From Provencibacterium sp. (GTDB taxonomy: Bacteria; Bacillota; Clostridia; Oscillospirales; Ruminococcaceae), in contig JAAWAN010000038.1 in the NCBI GenBank assembly GCA_022792175.1, positions 1 through 49,622 on the forward strand: DNA of 49,622 nt, written 5' to 3'. Every line of letters starts with the position of its first letter. The first letter of the stretch is position 1. Position numbers and translations under genes: made by a program. Positions 42,743-49,622 of the stretch are shown here, one piece after another. The notes under the pieces were generated by a model, which was not told the origin of the DNA, made no database searches, and saw nothing but the letters and a program-made list of their open reading frames with translations.

Positions 42743-43714
42743 CTATCCTTCATCCGCCGGGCCGTAGCCCTCCAGGCCAAAGACCGGCGGGATAATGTTC
42801 AGCTCCATCTCCGGCAGAGGGCCGTTTTCGGCCTCCCAGTCCGCCAGCTCCGTGGCCGCCTCGGCCCGCAGGGCATTCAGATCCGGAGCGGGCGTTTCCT
42901 CCAGCTCCAGCCGCTGCGGCGTTGGATAGTCCCCGGGGGCGGCGGGCGCAGGGAAGCTTTCCCGGATTTCTTCGTTTTGCTTTTCGCTCAGCAGGCGGGA
43001 ATCGATGAGATTCTGCCCCCACCGGTGGGAGCCGGAGAGGGAGGCATCCCCCCGGAGAAAGTATTTATACCGTACCGCGCCGTGGCGGGAGATGTTGTCC
43101 TCCAGCTGGCTGTCCAGATGATACCAGCTCCCGTCTATCTCCACCATCGTCCAGGCGTGGTCCACCAGATGCCCCTCGGCAGAAAAGGTCAGGCCGGGGA
43201 CATACTCCGCCGAAAGGCCCATCCCCCGCAGCAGCAGGGTGAGGGCGGCGGCGTAGTCCTCGCACATCCCTACCCCGAAGCGCAGGGGACTTATGGCCCG
43301 CTGCTCCACAAAGGGGATGGGAGTATCCCCGCCGCCATGGATGCGCCACAGCTCCAAGCCGATGGGCTCTTCCATCGAAACATGGGTAATCATATAGTCG
43401 AAGGCGGCCCTGGTTTTTTCATAGTCGCTCATGCCCGGGGCGGAGATTTCCTCCACAATGGGGGCGATAAGCGAGGCCAGATAGGGGTGTATCCCCTCTG
43501 CCGGTTTTTCCTCCTCATCGGCGGGGGACTGCGGCCCGTTTGGCTCAGAGACCGAATCCTTTCGGGAAGAGGATACAGGAGGAGGGCTTTCCTCTATCGC
43601 CGAAGAAGGGGAGCCGCTTTGCGAGCTCTCCCGCTGAAAGCTGCAGGTGCAGCCGGAAAGGGTAAAAATCATCAGCCAGAGGCTGAGAAGCCAACAGACA
43701 GCCGTTCTTTTCAA
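42743..43714 (-). CDS. Transglutaminase-like lipoprotein, first paralog
   Basis: A 323-residue lipoprotein with lipobox LSGC (Cys22) and a Ser/Pro/Glu spacer. The transglutaminase core has C151 in GVGMCEDYAAAL, H186 in VDHAWTMVEIDG and D201 in WYHLDSQLED. Both cores are followed by YFLRGDASLSGSH/YFLKSDASMSASH-type segments and a WGQxLID motif, which shows common descent with the protein at 38531. It overlaps the DUF362 gene by 4 bp. Confidence 0.9.
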   Translation of the reverse strand: MKRTAVCWLLSLWLMIFTLSGCTCSFQRESSQSGSPSSAIEESPPPVSSSRKDSVSEPNGPQSPADEEEKPAEGIHPYLASLIAPIVEEISAPGMSDYEKTRAAFDYMITHVSMEEPIGLELWRIHGGGDTPIPFVEQRAISPLRFGVGMCEDYAAALTLLLRGMGLSAEYVPGLTFSAEGHLVDHAWTMVEIDGSWYHLDSQLEDNISRHGAVRYKYFLRGDASLSGSHRWGQNLIDSRLLSEKQNEEIRESFPAPAAPGDYPTPQRLELEETPAPDLNALRAEAATELADWEAENGPLPEMELNIIPPVFGLEGYGPADEG

Positions 43715-44637
43715 GACGAACCCTCCTTCTCATCCAGAGAAACCAGCCGGTAGCTGCGGCTGCCAAGGCCGATCTGCTCCCCATATTCCAGCGAATGCAG
43801 CCCCTCCCCCTCTTTAATGCGGCGGCTGAGGGTCTCCCTATCCGGGGCGGAGAACACCAGGTCAACGCTGGCCTGCTCTAAAGCCACCGGGTCGGCAGAG
43901 GCCAGAATGCCGATGTCGTGCATATCCGGCTCGGCAGGGTGGCTGCGGCAGTCGCAGTCCACCGAGAGATGGTTCAGTACATGAATATAAACGATATTCT
44001 CCCCATGATCAAAGTAGTCCGCAATGGATTTGGCCGCCTCGGCGGTGGATTCCAGAAAGGCCGCCGCCTCCCCGCCCCGCCAGCTGGCGTCGTCCGCCCC
44101 CGCCGTATGGATGAGGCATTTGCCGGGGACCGAGGCAAAACCGATGGAGGCGTTGCGGATAACGCCGCTGTATCCGCCGGTGGACTGCCCCTTGAAATGG
44201 GAGAGCACTATGCAGAAGTCATAGTCCGCCAGCCCGGCCCCTACCCGGTTTTCGGTGAGGTGGGCGCCGCCCTTTACCGGCAGCGCCATCTCCCCGGCCG
44301 CGTCCAGAATATCCACCGGGGCAATATCTGCAAAGCCGTGGTCTTCTGCAATCTGAAGGTGCAGGGCGGTGTTGGCCCTTTCAAGGCCCTCCGGCCTAAT
44401 TTCAGCGGTCATATAGACGAGCGGATTTCCTTCTTTCGCGGGAATAACCAGCTCTTCCTTTAAAGCCTCAGGGGAATCGGAAGAGGTTCCTTTCGCCCGG
44501 GAGGAGGGTTCGATTAAAGGGGAGGCGGAGTATGCGGGAAAGGAGGGGGCACTGTTCGCCCCGGCGAAAGCGCATCCGGCCAGCGGCAGAGCGAAAAGGG
44601 CGGCAAAAAGCCAAAAGCGGATAAAAGATTGTTTCAT
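43711..44637 (-). CDS. DUF362-domain lipoprotein, first gene of the dlt operon
   Basis: A 308-residue lipoprotein with lipobox PLAGC (Cys22) and a DUF362 domain. Family landmarks are VLSHFKGQSTGGYSG, IRNASIGFASVPGK, HLSVDCDC and DIGILASADPVALEQASVDL. DUF362 proteins often bind Fe-S clusters and occur with ferredoxin domains; here only the CDC motif and few other cysteines remain, so a cluster is uncertain. The domain is normally cytoplasmic, and the lipid anchor on this copy would place it outside. GGGAG precedes ATG. A truncated paralog lies at 49147. Confidence 0.85.
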   Translation of the reverse strand: MKQSFIRFWLFAALFALPLAGCAFAGANSAPSFPAYSASPLIEPSSRAKGTSSDSPEALKEELVIPAKEGNPLVYMTAEIRPEGLERANTALHLQIAEDHGFADIAPVDILDAAGEMALPVKGGAHLTENRVGAGLADYDFCIVLSHFKGQSTGGYSGVIRNASIGFASVPGKCLIHTAGADDASWRGGEAAAFLESTAEAAKSIADYFDHGENIVYIHVLNHLSVDCDCRSHPAEPDMHDIGILASADPVALEQASVDLVFSAPDRETLSRRIKEGEGLHSLEYGEQIGLGSRSYRLVSLDEKEGSS

Positions 44638-44682
44638 AGGAAACTCCCTTAATGGTTTTGCACGGCGGCAGTTTTCATCTAT

Positions 44683-44713
44683 ACGATACAGGATAAAGTT
44701 TACTCTAAGTCAA
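44683..44713 (-). promoter_or_regulatory. MerR-type promoter of the dlt operon
   Basis: On the minus strand, TTGACT (44713-44708) and TATCGT (44688-44683) are separated by 19 bp. The spacer contains the near-dyad TAGAGT-AA-ACTTTA. A spacer of 19-20 bp with a central dyad is the hallmark of MerR-activated promoters. It is 46 bp before the DUF362 start. Confidence 0.6.
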
Positions 44714-44742
44714 GAAATTCCTGTGAAGAACTTTTGAAAATT

Positions 44743-45320
44743 TTATGAAAGAGTGTTTTTTCCTTTTTTTATAGCCCTTCTCCGGAGCAGACTCCCGATG
44801 ATATGTCCCAGCCAGATAAACAGGCCCATGATGGCCAGGTAATCCAGGAAAAAGAGAGGCAGCGGTTCCTCAAAGTCGAAAAAGGCGAACTGAATTTGCC
44901 CCAGCAGACAGGCCCCTATCTCCCGGCGCAGGAAGGCGAAAATGCCGAAGGCGGCAATCGCCGCTCCCGCCGCCCGGAAAATCGCGCTTTTCCCGGAAAA
45001 GCCTTTCTGAAAGGGGGCAGTACCACCGACCAGTGCAGCCCCAGGTGCAGGCTCATCAGCACAAGGCCCCAGTAGGCCCCCAGCATATGCAGGCTCCGGG
45101 CGGCGAAGGCTCCCCCAAGGCCGGGCAGGAAGGTGAAGAGATGGCGGGAGAGCAGAACGCCGCTGAGTGTCTGCAAAACCATCAGCGGCAGAATCAGTCC
45201 CACCAGCAGGGTCTGAACTGCCCTAAAAGGACTGTAGCGCCCCCGAAAAAGGTTTCGAATCCAGCTTCGGTTGAGCAGGTGATGCAGGACAAGCAGCAGG
45301 AACATGGCCGTTCCAATCAC
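44743..45320 (-). pseudogene. DUF4405 membrane protein, truncated and frameshifted
   Basis: Cytochrome b-like DUF4405 protein. The frame from 45320 reads VIGTAMFLLLVLHHLLNRSW and on to LHWSVVLPPF. It then slips at a five-G/C run (45013-45017, where six would keep frame). The true end continues in another frame as AAIAAFGIFAFLRREIG and YLAIMGLFIWLGHIIG, to TAA at 44743. Two helix pairs with their heme-type His residues are visible. The N-terminal helix before HEVIG is gone, replaced by an aldo/keto reductase fragment. Confidence 0.8.
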
Positions 45321-45819
45321 CTCTCGAGCGCCGCCTCCTGAGAAAAGAAGGGATGCAGCTCGACCTGGTTGACGGCCGGTTTTACAGAAACCGTTTCACA
45401 GAAATTTGTCAGGATATGGGGATAGAAGCTGGAAACGCCGATGGTCCGCAGCTTCCCCTCCCTGTAAGCGTCCTTCATCGCCTGATGAAGCAGGTAGAGG
45501 TCCAGATATTCCAGGCCGCTTTTTTCAGGGAGGCACCAATGGCGGCTTTGGCCATATCATAGCTCTGCATATCCTGCACCCACATTTTGGAGGTGATGAA
45601 CAGCTCCTCCCGGGTGCAGCTTCCTTCGGCAATCGCCTCCCGCACCGCTGCGCCTATGCCGGCTTCGTTATAATAGTGGTGCGCGCTGTCGATATGCCGG
45701 TAGCCGAGCGCCAGGGCGCTTAAACAGGCCTGCTTTGCCGCCTCGTTTTCCGGAATCTGAAAAACGCCCAGCGCAATCTGCGGAATTTTTACGCCGTTAT
45801 TAAGCTCTATGGTATTCAT
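45317..45819 (-). pseudogene. Aldo/keto reductase fragment (5' part)
   Basis: It starts normally at ATG 45819: NNGVKIPQIALGVFQIP, then YRHIDSAHHYYNEAGIGAAV and LFITSKMWV, so the tetrad Asp, Tyr and Lys are present. A missing A in the run at 45520-45525 shifts the frame. The new frame reads SGLEYLDLYLLHQ, lacks about ten residues (the PFGD-type loop), and goes on through GKLRTIGVSSF and PAVNQVELHPFFSQEAALE. There it meets the DUF4405 remnant and stops. The last third of the barrel is lost. Confidence 0.82.
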
Positions 45820-45833
45820 TTGGCCGCCCTTTC

Positions 45834-46387
45834 CTATTTCAGCTTCGCCCCGTCTGCAAAAGCGCTTCCGACCTTTTCGCCCAGCACCAGATAGGCGTTT
45901 CGCACCGGATCCAAGGCGATGGCCTGCAGCTTTGCGGGGTCGATCTTTCCATCCTCCTCTAACGCTCATCGGCGCTGACATTGATAATCTGCCCGATGAT
46001 GTTCCCGTCTCCGGTGGTTTTTAAAAGCCTGCACTCCAAAGCCAGCGGGAACTCATCGATGAGAGGGGCATCCACGAAATCGCTCTTTGTGGGGTGAAGC
46101 CCGGCCTTTTTCGGCTTTTCCGGCTCCTGATTGGCGGAAACCATCCCCACATAGTCCGCCTCTGCCGCATGGGCGGCATCGGCAAAGCTGACGGTGAAGG
46201 CACCCCTGGCCTTTATGTTTTGGGTGGTGCGGTGGCCCGCGCTCAGGCAGAGCTCCACCTTGTCCCGGTCATACAGCCCGCCCCAGGCGGCGTTCATGGC
46301 GTCGGTGGTACCGTCCTCATTATAGGTGCCGATGATGAGCAGCGGCAGGGGATAAAACCAGGGGTTTGCGCCAAAATTTTTTCTCAT
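45834..46387 (-). pseudogene. Flavin reductase-like FMN-binding protein, frameshifted near the end
   Basis: It reads from ATG 46387 as a flavoredoxin/flavin reductase: NPWFYPLPLLIIGTYNEDGT, MNAAWGGLYDRD and HRTTQNIKARGAFTVSFADA, up to GQIINVSADE. At about 45958-45963 the frame is lost. The rest (LEEDGKIDPAKLQAIALDP and YLVLGEKVGSAFADG) continues in another frame to TAG at 45834. A one-base change would restore about 185 residues. The short run of bases at the break is not a long homopolymer, so a real mutation is more likely than at the other sites. Confidence 0.78.
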
Positions 46388-46409
46388 TGTCATCTTCCCC
46401 CTCAATGAT

Positions 46410-47135
46410 TTAGTGGCCGCCGAACACCAGCAGCTGCATGGCATCCAGCTTATGATCAATTTCTGCTGTCTCCTCCGGGGTCAGCAGGGTATGCGCGGCC
46501 TCAAAGTTTTTCTGCAGGCGCCCCGGTTTGCGGCTGCCGGGGATGGGGATGATATATGGCTTTTTGCAGAGCATCCAGGAGAGGGAAATCTGTGCGGGGG
46601 TGGCGTTTTTCGCCGCGGCCAGCTCATGAAGCATCGCGAGCAGCTCCTTTGCCCGAGCAAAGCCCTCGGGGGTATACTGGGGCATTCTGCTGCGGAAGTC
46701 CGCTTCTGGCTCAAAGTTGCTGCCGGCATCATATTTTCCGCTTAAAAAGCCGTTGGCCATAGGGGAAAAGGCCACATAGGCGATGCCCAGCTCCTCCAGA
46801 ACGGGGAACAGCTTTTCATGCCACCGGGCCATCATCGAGTAGCGGTTCTGAACGGCGGCAACCGGACAGACGGCATGGGCGCGGCGCAGATATGACTCAT
46901 CGGTTTCCGAGATGCCCCAGGCCCGGATTTTCCCCTCCGTTATCAGCGCTGCCATGGTATCCGCCACCTGCTCCGGGGGGACCTGCGGGTCGATGCGGCG
47001 CTGATAGTAGTAGAAGCCCCGCAGCTTCCCGTACTCATCCCGGGCAGCAGCGGCGGCGGGGTGGGACATAAAAGCCCCATCAATCTTTCCATCCATCGAG
47101 ACAAACATATGGCAGACAACAAACGGCTTTTCCAT
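46410..47135 (-). pseudogene. Chimeric ORF: RibD/DHFR-type N-terminus fused to C-terminal aldo/keto reductase
   Basis: The first 40 residues from ATG 47135 (KPFVVCHMFVSMDGKIDG, then HPAAAAARDEYGKLRGF) match the start of RibD C-terminal/dihydrofolate reductase-like proteins. At about residue 42 (47003-47012) the sequence changes in frame to the second half of an aldo/keto reductase: YYQRRIDPQVPPEQVADT, AVQNRYSMMARWHEKL, AYVAFSPMANGFLSGKYD and PIPGSRKPGRLQKNF. The reductase half has lost its catalytic Asp, Tyr, Lys and His. The ORF is open for 241 codons but should be inactive in either role. It looks like a deletion joining two neighbouring genes. Confidence 0.82.
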
Positions 47136-47333
47136 CGCCTTCTCATTTACCTTCTTTTTCCTTTGGAGCGCCTTGCCTGCCCGCTGCGGAAACCGGCAGG
47201 CAGGCTCATACTGCCGGCGGCCTGTTCCAGAACCGGTGCAGGGCATGGCAGGTATATTCGCTGACGGCGGTTCCCTCATGGGCGCCCCCTTTTTAATGCG
47301 GCAGGTGCGATTTCCTTTATTATAAGGAAAACA

Positions 47334-47351
47334 AGACCTCCGGGGAAGTCT
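47334..47351 (-). promoter_or_regulatory. Inverted repeat and -10 upstream of the chimeric ORF
   Basis: AGACCTCC and GGAAGTCT form an imperfect dyad around GG. It covers the -35 position of a minus-strand TATAAT at 47324-47319. It may be an old operator. The stretch 47136-47318 shows no gene I can name. Confidence 0.35.
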
Positions 47352-47390
47352 CGTTTGGTTCACAGGTTGATACCTTTGGGTTGTGACCGC

Positions 47391-48179
47391 TCAGTCCTGC
47401 AGCGCCGCCTGGATAGCGGCGAGAAATTTTTCTACTGTTTTAGAGGGGACGGGCGAATGGAGCAGCCCATAGGGAATGGCATGTTCCCACTCCGCCGGGA
47501 TAACCCTGAGCAGAGGGCGAACATTCTCCCAGGCCTCGACCGCCAGCAGAATATCGCCTCCATTTTCGCAGCGCTTAAAAACCTCCACGTTGTAAAAATC
47601 GAAGTCAACAATCGTCACCTGGGGGTGGTTCTGCCAGAGATCATCCCGTAGCTTGTCTACATAGCGGCTCCACTCCCGGTGCATCAGCATCAGCCGCTGG
47701 CCATAGAGATCCCGGACGGTGAGGCGGTTCTTTGACGCCAATGGGTGATGGACGGAGACGGCGCAGCACAGCGGCTGGCGGGAAATCTCAAACCCGGCGC
47801 ACCGGCGCAGCTCCAGCATGGTTTCATCGAAGATGCCTGCCACTACATCAATATTCTGCCCCAGGTTCCCCAGAATCTCCCGGGCGTTTTCCAGGGTGTT
47901 CTCGAAGGGGACCAGCTGAAATTTTACCTCCGGGCAGAGGGTATGGATTTTCGGCCAAAGCTCCACCAGTATCTGAGCCGGGGTCATGGGGGAGGTGCCG
48001 ATGCGGATAATCTGGTCATCCTCCTGCATGGCGTTTTTGGCCCGTGTTACCGAGTCCCGGCAGTACTGAATGATATATTTGGCATCGTTATAAAGGGATA
48101 CCCCGGCTTTGGTGAGGGTAAGGCCCCGGTGACTGCGGAGAAACAGCTTTACTCCCAGAGCCCCCTCCAGAAGATTCAC
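47391..48179 (-). pseudogene. LysR regulator lacking the start of its HTH
   Basis: The frame begins inside the wing of the HTH (VNLLEGALGVKLFLRSHRGL, TLTKAG) and continues through a complete effector domain (IRIGTSPMTPAQILVELWP, LMLMHREWSRYV). An in-frame stop lies just upstream, and the first 30 to 35 residues with the recognition helix are absent. It is the mirror image of the fragment at 24783, which retains only the HTH, but the sequences are from different LysR proteins. It cannot bind DNA as it stands. Confidence 0.72.
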
Positions 48180-48239
48180 CTGCTTTTTCTAGTGGAATAG
48201 GTAAGTTCTGTGAGACAGGAGAGGGGACCAGCGGCGGGT

Positions 48240-49154
48240 TTATCCCATCATCCCGGTCAGCCCGTTTACCGCCAGGCCGCAGAGCAGCGAAAAGACCATC
48301 ACAAAGGCAAGGTACAAAAGAAAGCGCTTCATTCCCAGCACAATCTTTACCGCCCCTAGGTTGGCGATCTTGGTGGCCGGGCCGGTAATCATAAAGGCCG
48401 CCGCGCTGCCCATGCTCATCCCGTCCAGCAGCCAGGCCTGCAGCAGAGGGATGGTGCCCCCGCCGCAGGCATAAAGAGGTACGCCGATGGTCGCCGCCAT
48501 CAGCAGCCCAAACGCTTCATTTCCGCCAAAGAGGGCGCTCATCAGCTCCTCGGGGACATACCGCTGAAACAGGGCGGAAAGGAGGATGCCAAATAGAAAG
48601 TAAAGCCCGGTTGCCTTTACATTCCGGCCCAGATTTTTGAGAAAGCACGGCAGCAGATGGGGGGCGGTATCCCGGCTTTTTGGCTCGTCGAAGCCGGTGA
48701 AATCGAAAAACGGTCGGGTTCGATAGAAGATGCGCACAAGCAGCCCTGCGAAGATTCCGCAGAGAAAGCAGGAGAGCATACGTACGGCCAGAGCGGGGAG
48801 TCCCAGGGCGGCACTGTAGATGATAAGCTGAGGGTTTAACAGGATAGAGCTCATCATAAAGGCCGCCAGCCAGTCATCCTGTATCCCGCTGCGGGAGAAG
48901 GAGGCGGCGATGGGGATGGTGCCATACATGCACAGCGGCGAGGCGATGCCCAGAGCGCTGGCGGCAAAAATGCCCAACAGGCCAGCCGCCGTCCCCCCCA
49001 GAGCGCGCAGGGTGTTATGGATATCCTCTTTGATGAACACCGAAACAGCGGAGCCGAGCAGCATACCCAGCACCCAGTACCAGAAAATCTGCCGCAGCTG
49101 AATGTCAAAGTAGTACCAGAGGTACACCGCCTCCCGGTGAACCGCCTCAGGCAT
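48240..49154 (-). CDS. Permease of the YraQ/SO_0444 (DUF318) family
   Basis: A 304-residue membrane protein with about eight helices. Typical segments are LGIASPLCMYGTIPIAASFS, SSILLNPQLIIYSAALGLPA, YACGGGTIPLLQAWL and GPATKIANLGAVK. Some members export metals such as Cu or Zn; others are unassigned. The conserved cysteines in SPLCMYG and YACGGG could bind a metal. The ATG overlaps the stop of the DUF362 fragment upstream (ATGCCTGA), so its translation may depend on that remnant. Confidence 0.85.
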   Translation of the reverse strand: MPEAVHREAVYLWYYFDIQLRQIFWYWVLGMLLGSAVSVFIKEDIHNTLRALGGTAAGLLGIFAASALGIASPLCMYGTIPIAASFSRSGIQDDWLAAFMMSSILLNPQLIIYSAALGLPALAVRMLSCFLCGIFAGLLVRIFYRTRPFFDFTGFDEPKSRDTAPHLLPCFLKNLGRNVKATGLYFLFGILLSALFQRYVPEELMSALFGGNEAFGLLMAATIGVPLYACGGGTIPLLQAWLLDGMSMGSAAAFMITGPATKIANLGAVKIVLGMKRFLLYLAFVMVFSLLCGLAVNGLTGMMG

Positions 49155-49527
49155 CCAGATTCACCAGCCGGTAGCTGCGGCTCCCCAGGCCGATGGCTTC
49201 TCCGTGCTCCAGTACATGGATGAGGGAGGCAGTATCATCCTTCGAGGCATAAACCAGATCAACGCAGGCCTGGTCCAGCGCCACCGGGTCAGCAGAGGCC
49301 AGAATGCCGATATCGTACATATCCGGCTCGGCGGGGTTGCCGTTGCAGTCGCAGTCCACCGAGAGGCGGTTCATTACGTTGATAAAGAGGATGTTGCCCT
49401 GAAGGCTGTCCACCACCGATTTCCCCGCTTCCGCCATGCTCTCGGTGAAGGGATTCTGCTCGCCGCCCCAGGGGTTCTGGCGTTTCATCTCAAAGTTAAT
49501 GAAACAGCCCACGGCGGGCGGCGGCAT
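49147..49527 (-). pseudogene. C-terminal fragment of a DUF362 protein
   Basis: It is a paralog of the lipoprotein gene at 43711. From NPWGGEQNPFTESMAEAGKS onward it aligns with that protein through NRLSVDCDC, MYDIGILASADPVALDQA and GEAIGLGSRSYRLVNLDA. The N-terminal half (signal peptide and HFKG region) is missing. The bases upstream to the window end do not continue the domain. The ORF still ends in an overlap with the permease gene and may be kept for translational coupling. Confidence 0.72.
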
Positions 49528-49622
49528 CCTCGGTCAGCATCACCCCGGTTCCTCTACTATCCGGGCCTAATGTTACGATATTCAGTTATTTCTCGCGGAT
49601 AATCCTGCGTTTATCCGCCTTA

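Noticed and set aside
1-49622. tRNA, rRNA or CRISPR features
   Set aside because: No GGTTCGAATCC-like T-loop with a matching acceptor stem and no regularly spaced direct repeats were noticed. This was by eye, so a scan with tRNAscan or CRISPR software would be decisive.

Overview
The window looks like chromosome of a moderately GC-rich anaerobic Firmicute, most likely a Clostridia/Oscillospirales-type gut bacterium. This is inferred from gene content: a DarA-HolB-RicT cluster in the Bacillus/Clostridium order, a two-cluster clostridial ferredoxin, an NfnAB-type bifurcating transhydrogenase, a dlt operon, FemAB, and strong GGAGG ribosome binding sites with some GTG and TTG starts. No rRNA, tRNA, CRISPR array, phage gene or intact insertion sequence was seen.

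Layout. 1-4966: end of an ABC exporter (ATPase, one intact FtsX-type permease, one ruined permease). 5069-5610: two small coupled membrane proteins. 6238-8074: a SirTM-like sirtuin, an unknown ORF and a GNAT. 8163-13831: housekeeping genes (QueG-like protein, FemAB, Orn/Lys/Arg decarboxylase family, DarA, HolB, RicT). 13947-17610: ferredoxin, SDR (opposite strand) and NfnA/NfnB. 17686-20213: EamA protein, gutted GNAT, 2-hydroxyacid dehydrogenase, TauE/SafE permease. 20292-23011: MscS channel and a DUF2000/AraC pair that is flanked by inverted repeats. 23136-26907: AadE-like adenylyltransferase, two gene fragments, MerR, D,D-carboxypeptidase. 27258-32090: two-component system followed by two lipoproteins (Amidase_6; serine beta-lactamase-like). 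32264-36574: LysR, aldo/keto reductase, GNAT remnant, gutted MATE, double carboxymuconolactone decarboxylase.

The most striking system is a compact nine-gene minus-strand operon from 44637 to 36953. It encodes a DUF362 lipoprotein, a transglutaminase-like lipoprotein, a small lipoprotein, DltA, DltB, a second transglutaminase-like lipoprotein, DltC, DltD and a 43-residue DltX-like peptide. It appears to D-alanylate a cell-surface polymer, with three or four unusual envelope lipoproteins built into the transcription unit. DltX comes last instead of first. Its likely promoter (44683-44713) has the long 19-bp spacer and internal dyad typical of MerR-type regulation.

The other theme is decay. 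From about 44743 to 48179 every gene is broken or chimeric: DUF4405, two aldo/keto reductases, a flavin reductase and a LysR. One ORF joins a RibD/DHFR-type N-terminus in frame to the C-terminal half of an aldo/keto reductase. Similar gutted genes occur at 2743, 18127, 24051, 24783, 34669, 34891 and 49147. Several frameshifts lie in homopolymer runs and could be sequencing errors, but the internal deletions and fusions cannot be explained that way.
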